Assembly (NCBI GenBank): GCA_041751935.1
Contig: JBGSIA010000212.1
Span: forward strand, 62,001-126,000
Length of the DNA stretch: 64,000 nucleotides
Direction: 5' to 3'
Source: JBBSJZ01 sp041751935
GTDB lineage: Bacteria > Planctomycetota > Planctomycetia > Pirellulales > Pirellulaceae
The notes beneath the pieces were generated by a model. That model was not told the origin of the DNA and did no database searches. It worked only from the letters and a program-made list of their open reading frames with translations. Positions 9,725-17,316 of this stretch are shown piece by piece; the stretch's first letter is position 1, and every line of letters starts with the position of its first letter. The position numbers were made by a program, and so were the translations under genes.

Positions 9725-11368
9725 TTACCTTAAGGTTCCAGGCATGGATGGAAAAACGACGCTAGAAAAGTATAAAATGCGTTCGCACAATTCTCCCGCA
9801 AGCGATAAGGCGAAAGTCAGACCTAGAACGACGCCAGATACGGTGGATACGCCCGACCAAGCTGAAACGATTAGCAGCATCATGGCAGCAACCGCCAAAG
9901 CCAGTCGTGTTACTACCCATGGTCGAAGTGGCCCTAGAGCAAGTCGCGCACTTCGCGCGTCAACGTTTGCTAAGTTACGAACATTGATGTCGACGGCGTA
10001 GTGTGTCGCTGTTTCGTACGCGACCTTGGTTACCAAAACGATGACTGCTAATATGCACACGACGCTGAAGGACGTGTTGCTCAGCGCTAAGGCAAAAGCA
10101 AACGACACGAGTCCAAGGTAGGCCGCTGAGCCGCCGAACCGACTCATCGTGCGGCTGTACCGCCACAGCTCGCGACCGGTAGCAACGTAGATCATCGAGC
10201 TTGAGTAGAAGCCGACAATTCCTACGAGAACCGTCACCCACAACAAAGATATCGGCAGCCATTGGGGAACTAACAATTCCATCCCTTGGGGAGCCCAAAC
10301 TTGAATTATTGGTAACCACATCATGGCGACAACCGAGGAGAGCAGTGCCATAAATACTCCCAGAATGACAGCCTCGCGGCTTAGCCAACTTGTTTTTAGG
10401 CCCAGAAAAACTCGCCATGCCTTGAGTGGTTGCCCGAGGTGCAACGGCGCGACGTTCATCCCTAAGCCCGCTACAAACAACGCGAATGTGGCGCTCACCT
10501 GTGTAATTGATTCCGGCAGCGATAGACCCCAAACAAGAGCCACAATACTCACCAGTTGATCCACCAGCAGCAGACCGATGGCCGCCTGGGTTGCGATCAA
10601 CATTACCGCGAGCGGCCAATGGTTGTCGGCAAGCGAATCGACGCCGGCATTCTGTGGAACACTTCCCTTCAGTTGTGATGCTCGGTTGCTCACGTAGACT
10701 GTCGTCGGGCGAGTCATCGAGGAGTCCGGAGCGCCGGGAGCCAAACGCGACTGCAACGCTACCGAACGATCAACGATTTGAATTCGGATCGCCTCATTGG
10801 GGCAAGCTTGTACACAGGCAGGAGCTTCGCTGTTACTTAGCCGCTGATGGCACATATCACATTTGCGAACGATGCCCAAACGCTCGCTGTACTTGGGAAC
10901 TTCATAGGGGCACATCATCGTGCAGTACTTGCAACCAATGCATTGATCGTCCAGATGTCGAACGATGCCGGTCACTTCGTCTTTAACATAGGCTTTCACC
11001 GGACATCCGTTCAAACATCCAGGATCTTCACAATGATGACACGCCGTCGTCACGTGCTGGATTAAGTTGTCACCTACCAGCGTACCGACACTGCGCCAAG
11101 TCTCGTTCTCGTCAAGCCCATTGAGGGTATGGCAAGCGACAACACATGCTTTGCAGCCGCTGCAAGAATCCAAGTTCACTTCGAAAGCAAACTGCTGGCT
11201 CTCGCTGGGAAGTGATACCGGCATCAGTTCGCTGTAGTATCGCTCTTGTGCGGGAAAGGTCGTCGGAGTCCGACTAAACTGCTCCACCGCTGTCAAGCAC
11301 CTTTGTCCGCGCAGCAACTCTCCAATGAAATCACGGTCGATCTCGATGTGGGGTAGTAGAGCAGACAT
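9725..11368 (-). CDS. Fusion of a DmsB-like four-cluster ferredoxin and a DmsC-like membrane anchor
   Basis: The N-terminal ~210 of 547 residues carry the sixteen-cysteine pattern of DmsB/NrfC-type electron transfer subunits: CSGCKACVVAC, HHCEDPGCLNGCP, CIGCKYCTMMCP and CDMCHQR with a later CVQACP, enough for four 4Fe-4S clusters. After a linker, the last ~300 residues hold about eight hydrophobic segments like the DmsC/NrfD-type quinol-oxidising anchor. In DMSO reductase these are separate subunits that pass electrons from quinol to the molybdenum subunit. The gene lies between the GAF gene and nasA in the nitrate operon. I infer an alternative, quinol-linked electron route to NasA from the cytoplasmic side. 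No export signal is present. Confidence 0.85.
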   Translation of the reverse strand: MSALLPHIEIDRDFIGELLRGQRCLTAVEQFSRTPTTFPAQERYYSELMPVSLPSESQQFAFEVNLDSCSGCKACVVACHTLNGLDENETWRSVGTLVGDNLIQHVTTACHHCEDPGCLNGCPVKAYVKDEVTGIVRHLDDQCIGCKYCTMMCPYEVPKYSERLGIVRKCDMCHQRLSNSEAPACVQACPNEAIRIQIVDRSVALQSRLAPGAPDSSMTRPTTVYVSNRASQLKGSVPQNAGVDSLADNHWPLAVMLIATQAAIGLLLVDQLVSIVALVWGLSLPESITQVSATFALFVAGLGMNVAPLHLGQPLKAWRVFLGLKTSWLSREAVILGVFMALLSSVVAMMWLPIIQVWAPQGMELLVPQWLPISLLWVTVLVGIVGFYSSSMIYVATGRELWRYSRTMSRFGGSAAYLGLVSFAFALALSNTSFSVVCILAVIVLVTKVAYETATHYAVDINVRNLANVDARSARLALGPLRPWVVTRLALAVAAMMLLIVSAWSGVSTVSGVVLGLTFALSLAGELCERILYFSSVVFPSMPGTLR

Positions 11369-11384
11369 TACAAAAGCATCAACT

Positions 11385-12197
11385 TTAAAAACTGAGTTCT
11401 AAAATTCCGGTAACACAACCCTCGACAATGGATGGGATCGCGATTGAGACGCGATCGTTTTCGTCCTTGCGCCAAACGACCTCGTGATCTTTCAGCGCCG
11501 ATCTCATCCAACTTTTTTCCACGGCGATATGATCCAGTGGCTTGGCGTGTTCGTCTGTCGGTGAACACGCTTGTGATGCCACGACGAGAATTCGTGAGTC
11601 GTCATCCACAACCCAGGATCGCATCATGCTTGCGATCGGCAATTCTCGTGAGTTGATCAGCACAACGCTGGAAATAAACTCTTCACCGATGACCGGAATT
11701 CCGACCGCACTGGCGAGCGATCCTGCAGACGCACCGGCGGCTCGCAAGAACCCAGGATGATTTGGAAGGTCATCTTGTATGATCGCCCCACCACTCTTCC
11801 AAACTTGCCCTGGCAAGCCCATCCCATATTCAAAACGAACAAACGAACTTACGTTTTGAAAACGCGCCAACGATCCGAAGTATCCATCAACAAGCCCGAC
11901 TTCCGCGTACCGGCCGACGGGCTTCCAAATCTCAATGACTCCGTCAGCCTCGGCTTTTCGCAGCGCGATAACGACGACACTCGTGCAACGTGATCCCATC
12001 AGGACCGGGACTGCGATCGCGGCGGCAACGTCACTGGAAAGCGACTGGGGCGAAGCGATCAAGGGTAAATGCGACTGAGCCGCTGCAGTCGCAAGTTCGC
12101 TGTAATTTGTACGACCATCGGACAGGCAGTTAAGCAAATATCCCTCACCGACTCGATAGACCTCTACCGTCGTTACTAGAGTATCTGCGAGCATCAT
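11385..12197 (-). CDS. GAF-domain protein of the nitrate operon, possible nitrate or redox sensor
   Basis: A 270-residue soluble protein with repeated GAF-like cores: AIAVPVLMGSRCTSVVVIAL, AVGIPVIGEEFISSVVLIN and SIAIPSIVEGCVTGILEL follow the same strand pattern. The region FEYGMGLPGQVW is typical of GAF domains. No DNA-binding, ANTAR, kinase or cyclase domain is visible, so it is a sensor without an output domain. The open frame extends to 12317 inside the ATPase gene; I start at ATG 12197 because GAGGG lies about nine bases upstream and the gene then begins 16 bases after the ATPase stop. NreA of staphylococci is a known lone-GAF nitrate receptor. That supports, but does not prove, a nitrate-sensing role here. 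Confidence 0.72.
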   Translation of the reverse strand: MMLADTLVTTVEVYRVGEGYLLNCLSDGRTNYSELATAAAQSHLPLIASPQSLSSDVAAAIAVPVLMGSRCTSVVVIALRKAEADGVIEIWKPVGRYAEVGLVDGYFGSLARFQNVSSFVRFEYGMGLPGQVWKSGGAIIQDDLPNHPGFLRAAGASAGSLASAVGIPVIGEEFISSVVLINSRELPIASMMRSWVVDDDSRILVVASQACSPTDEHAKPLDHIAVEKSWMRSALKDHEVVWRKDENDRVSIAIPSIVEGCVTGILELSF

Positions 12198-12213
12198 CTC
12201 GGCGCCCTCGGTG

Positions 12214-13065
12214 CTAGACAACACTTTCCAACTCCTTACCGACAGCAGGCTGTGATGAAGAATGCCGGGCAATGTCATTGCGAAGTTTCTTGTGGTCTTG
12301 CTCCTGGAGAAACTCAATCATCCGACTGCGATAGTCGTAATACTCGGGATGATCGAGCACTTCCGCTCGCAAACGTGGACGTTCAAACGGCATATTGAAA
12401 ATCGCGCCAACGCGAGCACGTGGACCATTGGTCATCATTACCACGCGATCGCTCATGAACAAAGCCTCGTCGACATCGTGAGTGATCATCAACGTGGTCA
12501 CCTTGTCGCGGCGTAAAATGTCTAACAATATTTCTTGTAGTTCCATCCGTGTAAGCGAATCCAACATCCCAAAGGGTTCATCCAGTAACAACATCTTCGG
12601 TTTGAGCGCAAACGCGCGAGCGATCCCAACTCGCTGCTGCATGCCTTGGCTCAGTGCGCTGGCGCGTTTGTGCAAACTCGCTCCTAAGCCTACCAGCGAC
12701 AGATAGTAACCCGCGATATCGCGACGCTGGGCCTTGGTGCCGTGCGGATAAACCTGATCTACTCCGAGTAGCACATTCTCAATCGCTGTCATCCACGGCA
12801 TCAAGCATGGCGATTGGAACACGATCCCGCGGTCCGGTCCGGGACCATCGATCTCGCGGCCTGCGACGACGATCCCGCCGGTTGTGATCGGATTCAAGCC
12901 CGCGGCCATCATCAGTACCGTGCTCTTACCGCAACCTGAATGTCCGAGCAGGCAGATGTACTCACCTTGGCTCATATTGAGGTTGAATTCCTCTACAATC
13001 ACCACAGGACCATTTTTGGTGTCGTATGTTTTTCCTAGGCGAAACATTTCGACGTAGCCAGCCAT
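12214..13065 (-). CDS. nrtD: Nitrate ABC transporter ATPase
   Basis: The 283-residue ATPase has Walker A GHSGCGKST, a signature variant LSQGMQQR, Walker B MLLLDEPFGMLD and the switch histidine in MITHDVDEA. It belongs to the nitrate/sulfonate/taurine group and most resembles NrtD of cyanobacterial nitrate importers. It lacks the NrtA-like domain that cyanobacterial NrtC carries at its C-terminus. It probably pairs with the preceding ATPase to form a heterodimer that drives NrtB. Spacing to the neighbours is 29 bases upstream and 16 bases downstream. Confidence 0.9.
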   Translation of the reverse strand: MAGYVEMFRLGKTYDTKNGPVVIVEEFNLNMSQGEYICLLGHSGCGKSTVLMMAAGLNPITTGGIVVAGREIDGPGPDRGIVFQSPCLMPWMTAIENVLLGVDQVYPHGTKAQRRDIAGYYLSLVGLGASLHKRASALSQGMQQRVGIARAFALKPKMLLLDEPFGMLDSLTRMELQEILLDILRRDKVTTLMITHDVDEALFMSDRVVMMTNGPRARVGAIFNMPFERPRLRAEVLDHPEYYDYRSRMIEFLQEQDHKKLRNDIARHSSSQPAVGKELESVV

Positions 13066-13094
13066 AATTTCAATATCAATTTTTAAGGTAAATA

Positions 13095-14027
13095 CTAGTT
13101 CAATATTGCCTTGGAATAGGCTCGCAGATCTTTGGGTCTCAAATCCGGAAGTACGAACGTGGGGGCGACTGATTGTGCGGCCTCGTCATCTCGTGATTTC
13201 GTGCGAACCGCTACTAGGTAGTTCGTGATAGCACCACGAAGGTTCTTGAACGTTGCGTTATGATTCAGAGCCGTTCGATTGCGAGGTCGCGGCAGGTCCA
13301 CAGCGAACGTCGGTCCAAGCGAAGCACGGGGGCCGGGGTTCAGCGGAACTATTCGATCGGCAACAAGGATCGCTTCGTCAACATCGTTGGTGATCATGAC
13401 ACACGTTTGTCGCTCTTCTTCCCAAATCCGTAGTATTTCATCTTGTAGCTGTGCTCGGGTCAGAGCATCAAGAGCCGAAAGCGGTTCATCCAGCAGCAGC
13501 ACCTTGGGCTTCATCGCCAGCATTCGAGCAAGCGACGTTCGTTGTCGCATACCACCGGACAATTCATGGGGTCGACGATGAGCCGCGTGCGACAAACCCA
13601 CCAGCGTAATAAACTTTTCAACATGGTCGCGGCGTTCGCCCTTGGACCATTGGCAAAAAACAGAATCAACTGAGAGTGCGATATTGCCGCGAACTGTAAG
13701 CCATGGCAACAACGAATAGTTTTGAAAAACAAGTCCGCGATCTGGTGCAGGTTCTGCAATCGGTTCACCTTCCATTAAAATCACACCGCGATCAGGCAGT
13801 AACAGTCCCGCAAGCAGTTGCATGAAGGTTGTCTTGCCACTGCCACTGAATCCACAGACCGCAAGGAACTCACCTTCGCGAATATTCAAATTAATATTTT
13901 GCAATACCTCGGTGCGTGTAACGCCGCTACCGTAACCTTTCACGACTCCTCGCATTTCAATAATAGGCGGCGGAGGCGCAGGCCGCTTGGCAAGAAAATT
14001 TGGTTCGGGAGCAAGTTCTGTTGTCAT
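13095..14027 (-). CDS. nrtC: Nitrate ABC transporter ATPase, second subunit
   Basis: A 310-residue ATPase with Walker A GFSGSGKTT, signature LSGGMRQR and Walker B VLLLDEPLSALD. The position after the switch reads MITNDVDEA: the usual catalytic histidine (MITHD) is asparagine, so this half-site may be impaired and the heterodimer asymmetric. The C-terminus extends about 50 residues beyond the ATPase fold and has no recognisable domain, unlike the NrtA-like domain of cyanobacterial NrtC; the symbol is given by gene order. The frame is open to 14531, but ATG 14027 lies 14 bases after the nrtB stop and begins at the expected N-terminus. Confidence 0.85.
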   Translation of the reverse strand: MTTELAPEPNFLAKRPAPPPPIIEMRGVVKGYGSGVTRTEVLQNINLNIREGEFLAVCGFSGSGKTTFMQLLAGLLLPDRGVILMEGEPIAEPAPDRGLVFQNYSLLPWLTVRGNIALSVDSVFCQWSKGERRDHVEKFITLVGLSHAAHRRPHELSGGMRQRTSLARMLAMKPKVLLLDEPLSALDALTRAQLQDEILRIWEEERQTCVMITNDVDEAILVADRIVPLNPGPRASLGPTFAVDLPRPRNRTALNHNATFKNLRGAITNYLVAVRTKSRDDEAAQSVAPTFVLPDLRPKDLRAYSKAILN

Positions 14028-14041
14028 GATCAAACGTAGTG

Positions 14042-15154
14042 CTATGCGGCGACTGGGTTTCCGAAACTCACGAGGTTTCGCAAGAAAATCATTACGCGAT
14101 CCAAGAGCAATCCAATCACGCCGATCACGATCACACTGAATGCGATCCGCGCGTAAGTCATGCTGCTGCCATTTTGGAATTCGTCCCAAACAAATTTTCC
14201 CAGGCCTGGGTTTTGTGCGAGCATGTCCGCGGCGATCAGCACCATCCAACCGACACCGAGACTGATTCGCATCCCTGCGAACATCAGCGGCAAACTGGCG
14301 GGAAGTATGATTTTGGTGAGTTGTTGCAATGGCGACAGCTTCAACACTTTGGCAACGTTCAAATAATCCTTGTCCACACTCGCAACACCTAGCGTGGTGT
14401 TTACCAACGTGGGCCACAGTGAACACATCGTGACGGTTGCTGCGGAGATCAAGAATGATTTGGAGAAATAAGTTTCCCCAGTCGATCCCGAGTACATCCA
14501 CATGATCACGATGAATGACAGCGGCAACCAAGCCAGGGGGCTGACCGGTTTAAACAGTTGAATGAACGGATTCATCGCCGCGTTGAACCACGAACTCATC
14601 CCACAGAGCACGCCCAGTGGCACGGCGATCAATGTCGCCATCGCGAACCCGAAAAATACAGTTTTAACGCTGGTGAAAATCTGATCCACAAACGTTGGTG
14701 CACTGGCCGGTGTGTAGTTGGCTGCCTGCAACGCTTTAACTCGCAGCACTTCGACATTCGCAAGAAGTTGAGCCTTGTCCGCTTCGCTCGCTGAAGCAGC
14801 CTCGATTTCGGTTTGCTTTGCTTGCAGGACTAGTGTCCGTGCAAGTTTCAGTTTTTCAATTTTGCGATCGCGATCGGCCTGTTTCTGCTTCCAGTGCATT
14901 GCGAACAATTGCTTGCCAGCAGCCCAGGTCGATGAGGGACTTGGCAGTTGCGCACTGTCGGTCACCACCTTGCTTGCGGCCACTGACCACAAGCCAATGA
15001 ACAACACCATCGCTGCGATTGGTAGGAGCACGAATTTGGCGATGCCAACGAACTGTTCTTTCGGATCTTCGCCTGCGGCTAAGCGGACAAACGGCTCCAG
15101 TATCGGTAGGCCGGTCACTTCGCAAAATCGAAGGGCTTTTCCTCGCCAATTCAT
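14042..15154 (-). CDS. nrtB: Nitrate ABC transporter permease
   Basis: The C-terminal half of this 370-residue inner-membrane protein is a standard ABC permease of the nitrate/taurine family, with the EAA-type loop near PASLPLMFAGMRISLGVGWM. The first membrane segment (PIAAMVLFIGLWSVAASKVV) is separated from the rest by a long charged stretch of about 80 residues rich in Lys, Glu, Arg and Ala, probably helical or coiled coil. Family members of about 275 residues lack this insertion. It would lie between the first and second membrane segments, on the periplasmic side if topology is conventional. Transcribed after nrtA and before the ATPase genes. Confidence 0.9.
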   Translation of the reverse strand: MNWRGKALRFCEVTGLPILEPFVRLAAGEDPKEQFVGIAKFVLLPIAAMVLFIGLWSVAASKVVTDSAQLPSPSSTWAAGKQLFAMHWKQKQADRDRKIEKLKLARTLVLQAKQTEIEAASASEADKAQLLANVEVLRVKALQAANYTPASAPTFVDQIFTSVKTVFFGFAMATLIAVPLGVLCGMSSWFNAAMNPFIQLFKPVSPLAWLPLSFIVIMWMYSGSTGETYFSKSFLISAATVTMCSLWPTLVNTTLGVASVDKDYLNVAKVLKLSPLQQLTKIILPASLPLMFAGMRISLGVGWMVLIAADMLAQNPGLGKFVWDEFQNGSSMTYARIAFSVIVIGVIGLLLDRVMIFLRNLVSFGNPVAA

Positions 15155-15307
15155 GAAAGTGTCTTTGTTGAGTGTTCTTGTGATTAGTTCATTGAATACT
15201 GTCAGTACGGCCGGACCGGACGCTGGGGCACCGGACCCCCATGCGTCCAGCCCGTTGGTGCCGCATCCACGAACGCACGAGCTAAAGGCGGCTAGCCGTG
15301 CGCCGTA

Positions 15308-16774
15308 TCAGTCTTTTGTGCCGATCACGAAACGAGCGATGTAACCGAGCGGATCTTTGGCATCGTATTGGTTACCGTCGATGAACTCAGTTGTCGGCGG
15401 GCGATACCCGTCATATTCGGCTGCCGGGAAGTCTGCTACCGTCATTTTCTTTTCAGCAATCAACATCGCAGCAGCCTTGCGGTAGATCTCTGGCTTATAG
15501 ATTTTTTTCGCGGTTTCTGCATACCATGCTGCTGGCTTGGAATCAGAAATTTGTCCCCAGCGCCGCATTTGGGTCAAAAACCAAATGCAGTCGCTGTAGT
15601 GCGGGTAGCTCGCAAAGTGATTGAAGAACACATTGAACTCAGGCATAGGTCGCACATCCGTTTTTTGAAACACGAACGTGCCTGTCATGCTATTGTCGAT
15701 GACATCGACGTCGGCACCAACGTAGTCCTTGCGACTGAGTATTTCGGCAGCTTCTTGCCGATTCACTAATCTGCCTTCACCATCGGTTTGGTCCAGCCAT
15801 TTGCCGGCTCGGATCAAGGCTTTCACAATCGCGACGTGCGTATTCGGATACTTGCTATCCCACTCTTCGGTAACTCCGAATACTTTCTCGGGGTTGTTCT
15901 TCCAAATGTCATAGTTCGTTGTGACCGGAACGCCGATTCCCTTCACCACTGCCACTTGGTTCCATGGTTCGCCGACGCAATAACCTAGGATCGTCTTTGC
16001 TTCAAGCGTTTGTGGCATGTTCGGTGGCGGTGTGACGCTTAGCAAAACATCCGCATCCACGGTTCCATTGATGTTTTCGGAGCTATAAAAGCCAGGGTGA
16101 ATACCTGCTGCGGCAAGCCAATAGCGAACTTCATAATTGTGAGTACTAACCGGGAACACCATTCCAAAATTGAAGTCCTTACCCTCTCGCTTGTAACGTT
16201 CGACGATCGGTTTCAGTGATGCAGCCGTTATCGGGTGTTCCGGTTGAGGTTGCTTCAATCGCGGTTCATTCTCTTGCATCTCAGCCCAAATCTCATTGCT
16301 GACCGTAATACCGTTGCCGTTGTAGTCAAGGCTGTAAGCGGTGATCACATTGGCTTGCGTTCCAAAACCGATGGTCGCACCGATCGGCTGGCCAGCAAGC
16401 ATATGAGCGCCGTCAAGCTGGGCATTGATTACACCGTCCAGCAGAACCTTCCAGTTCGATTGAGCCTCCAGCTGAACGTTGAGCCCTTCGTCGTCAAAGA
16501 ATCCTTTTTCCTTGGCGATGACGAGCGGAGCACAATCCGTGAGCTTGATGAAACCAAACTTGAGGTCCGGTTTTTCGATTTCAAGAATCGCTGCGACTGA
16601 CGAGGATTCCGACTCAGGAGTTGGACTCGCTTCAGGGATAGAAACGGATTGCTCCAGATCAGCGAGCGTGACTTCAGAACTGGTGCATCCAGCAAACGAC
16701 AACGCCAATAGTGCTAGCGAAGGACTGACACGTATAAACTGCTGAAACCAACTATTTGAGCATTTACTGAACAC
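15308..16774 (-). CDS. nrtA: Nitrate-binding lipoprotein of the ABC importer
   Basis: The periplasmic receptor that captures nitrate for NrtB. The mature part matches the NrtA/CmpA group of ABC substrate-binding proteins (LKFGFIKLTDCAPLVIAKEKGFFDDEGL near the mature N-terminus, split here as LKFGFIKLTDCAPL and VIAKEKGFF). I start at GTG 16774: this gives a 30-residue lipoprotein signal ending LALLALSFAGC, whereas the longer frame to 16849 would leave 55 residues before the lipobox cysteine. The mature protein begins with a Ser/Pro/Glu-rich tether. It heads the nitrate operon; 153 bases separate it from nrtB, more than between the other genes, and could hold a processing or stem-loop site. Confidence 0.9.
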   Translation of the reverse strand: MFSKCSNSWFQQFIRVSPSLALLALSFAGCTSSEVTLADLEQSVSIPEASPTPESESSSVAAILEIEKPDLKFGFIKLTDCAPLVIAKEKGFFDDEGLNVQLEAQSNWKVLLDGVINAQLDGAHMLAGQPIGATIGFGTQANVITAYSLDYNGNGITVSNEIWAEMQENEPRLKQPQPEHPITAASLKPIVERYKREGKDFNFGMVFPVSTHNYEVRYWLAAAGIHPGFYSSENINGTVDADVLLSVTPPPNMPQTLEAKTILGYCVGEPWNQVAVVKGIGVPVTTNYDIWKNNPEKVFGVTEEWDSKYPNTHVAIVKALIRAGKWLDQTDGEGRLVNRQEAAEILSRKDYVGADVDVIDNSMTGTFVFQKTDVRPMPEFNVFFNHFASYPHYSDCIWFLTQMRRWGQISDSKPAAWYAETAKKIYKPEIYRKAAAMLIAEKKMTVADFPAAEYDGYRPPTTEFIDGNQYDAKDPLGYIARFVIGTKD

Positions 16775-17316
16775 GAGTGATTGAATTTCTTTAATTGGGT
16801 CGAAGTAATGCCGGTGCGTACAAGGCATGCACATTTCACGGCCGATCACTGATAGAAAGCACGACTCATGCCATCATCAATCGCTGGTCAGTTACACGGC
16901 GACAATGGAGCCTGGTTAGCCATAATGGACGCGCAAAGGAAGCTGGTGTCTCGCAGTTAGTTTCTGGAAACGCGAAATCGTGGTTCGAGTGGGGGATGCG
17001 AAACGCTGCTCGACTGCTCAACTTCTTGGCTGGATGCGCGTATGAGGAGCACCTTTATCGCAGGGACCATCGGTATCGGTCGATTCGATTGCACGGGCGG
17101 CAAACAAAATCAACCGTATTTGCGGGATGACCCGCCGATTAACGTTTGAGGGGTCAGCCTAAAGGGGCGAATTTTATCGCCGTTGTGAGAAACAGTGCAG
17201 TTGCCCGTTCCAGCTTGGCGGCGATGGATCGGGGTGCCTGCTGCAGGCACCTGCTGAGGTACTCACTACCCTTCCTATCAATCAAGTTCAAGACTAGTGA
17301 AAGGATTCTCACTGTC
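16775..17316. promoter_or_regulatory. Divergent control region between the nitrate operon and the porin gene
   Basis: This 542-base stretch separates two oppositely transcribed genes of the same presumed pathway and holds no convincing gene. A perfect inverted repeat lies at 17233-17251 (GGTGCCTG, loop CTG, CAGGCACC), about 65 bases before the porin start; it may be an operator or a leader hairpin. AAGGA at 17301-17305 is the likely porin ribosome-binding site. I could not identify NtcA, NtrC or other named sites with confidence. The length leaves room for promoters of both transcripts. Confidence 0.45.

Noticed and set aside
9975..10619. 214-codon minus-strand frame inside the Fe-S/membrane fusion gene
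   Set aside because: It is a shifted reading of the same strand; the other frame has all cysteine motifs and membrane segments.
16795..17130. 111-codon plus-strand frame in the nitrate/porin control region
   Set aside because: Its start overlaps the upstream end of the nrtA frame, it has no family resemblance and no ribosome-binding site.
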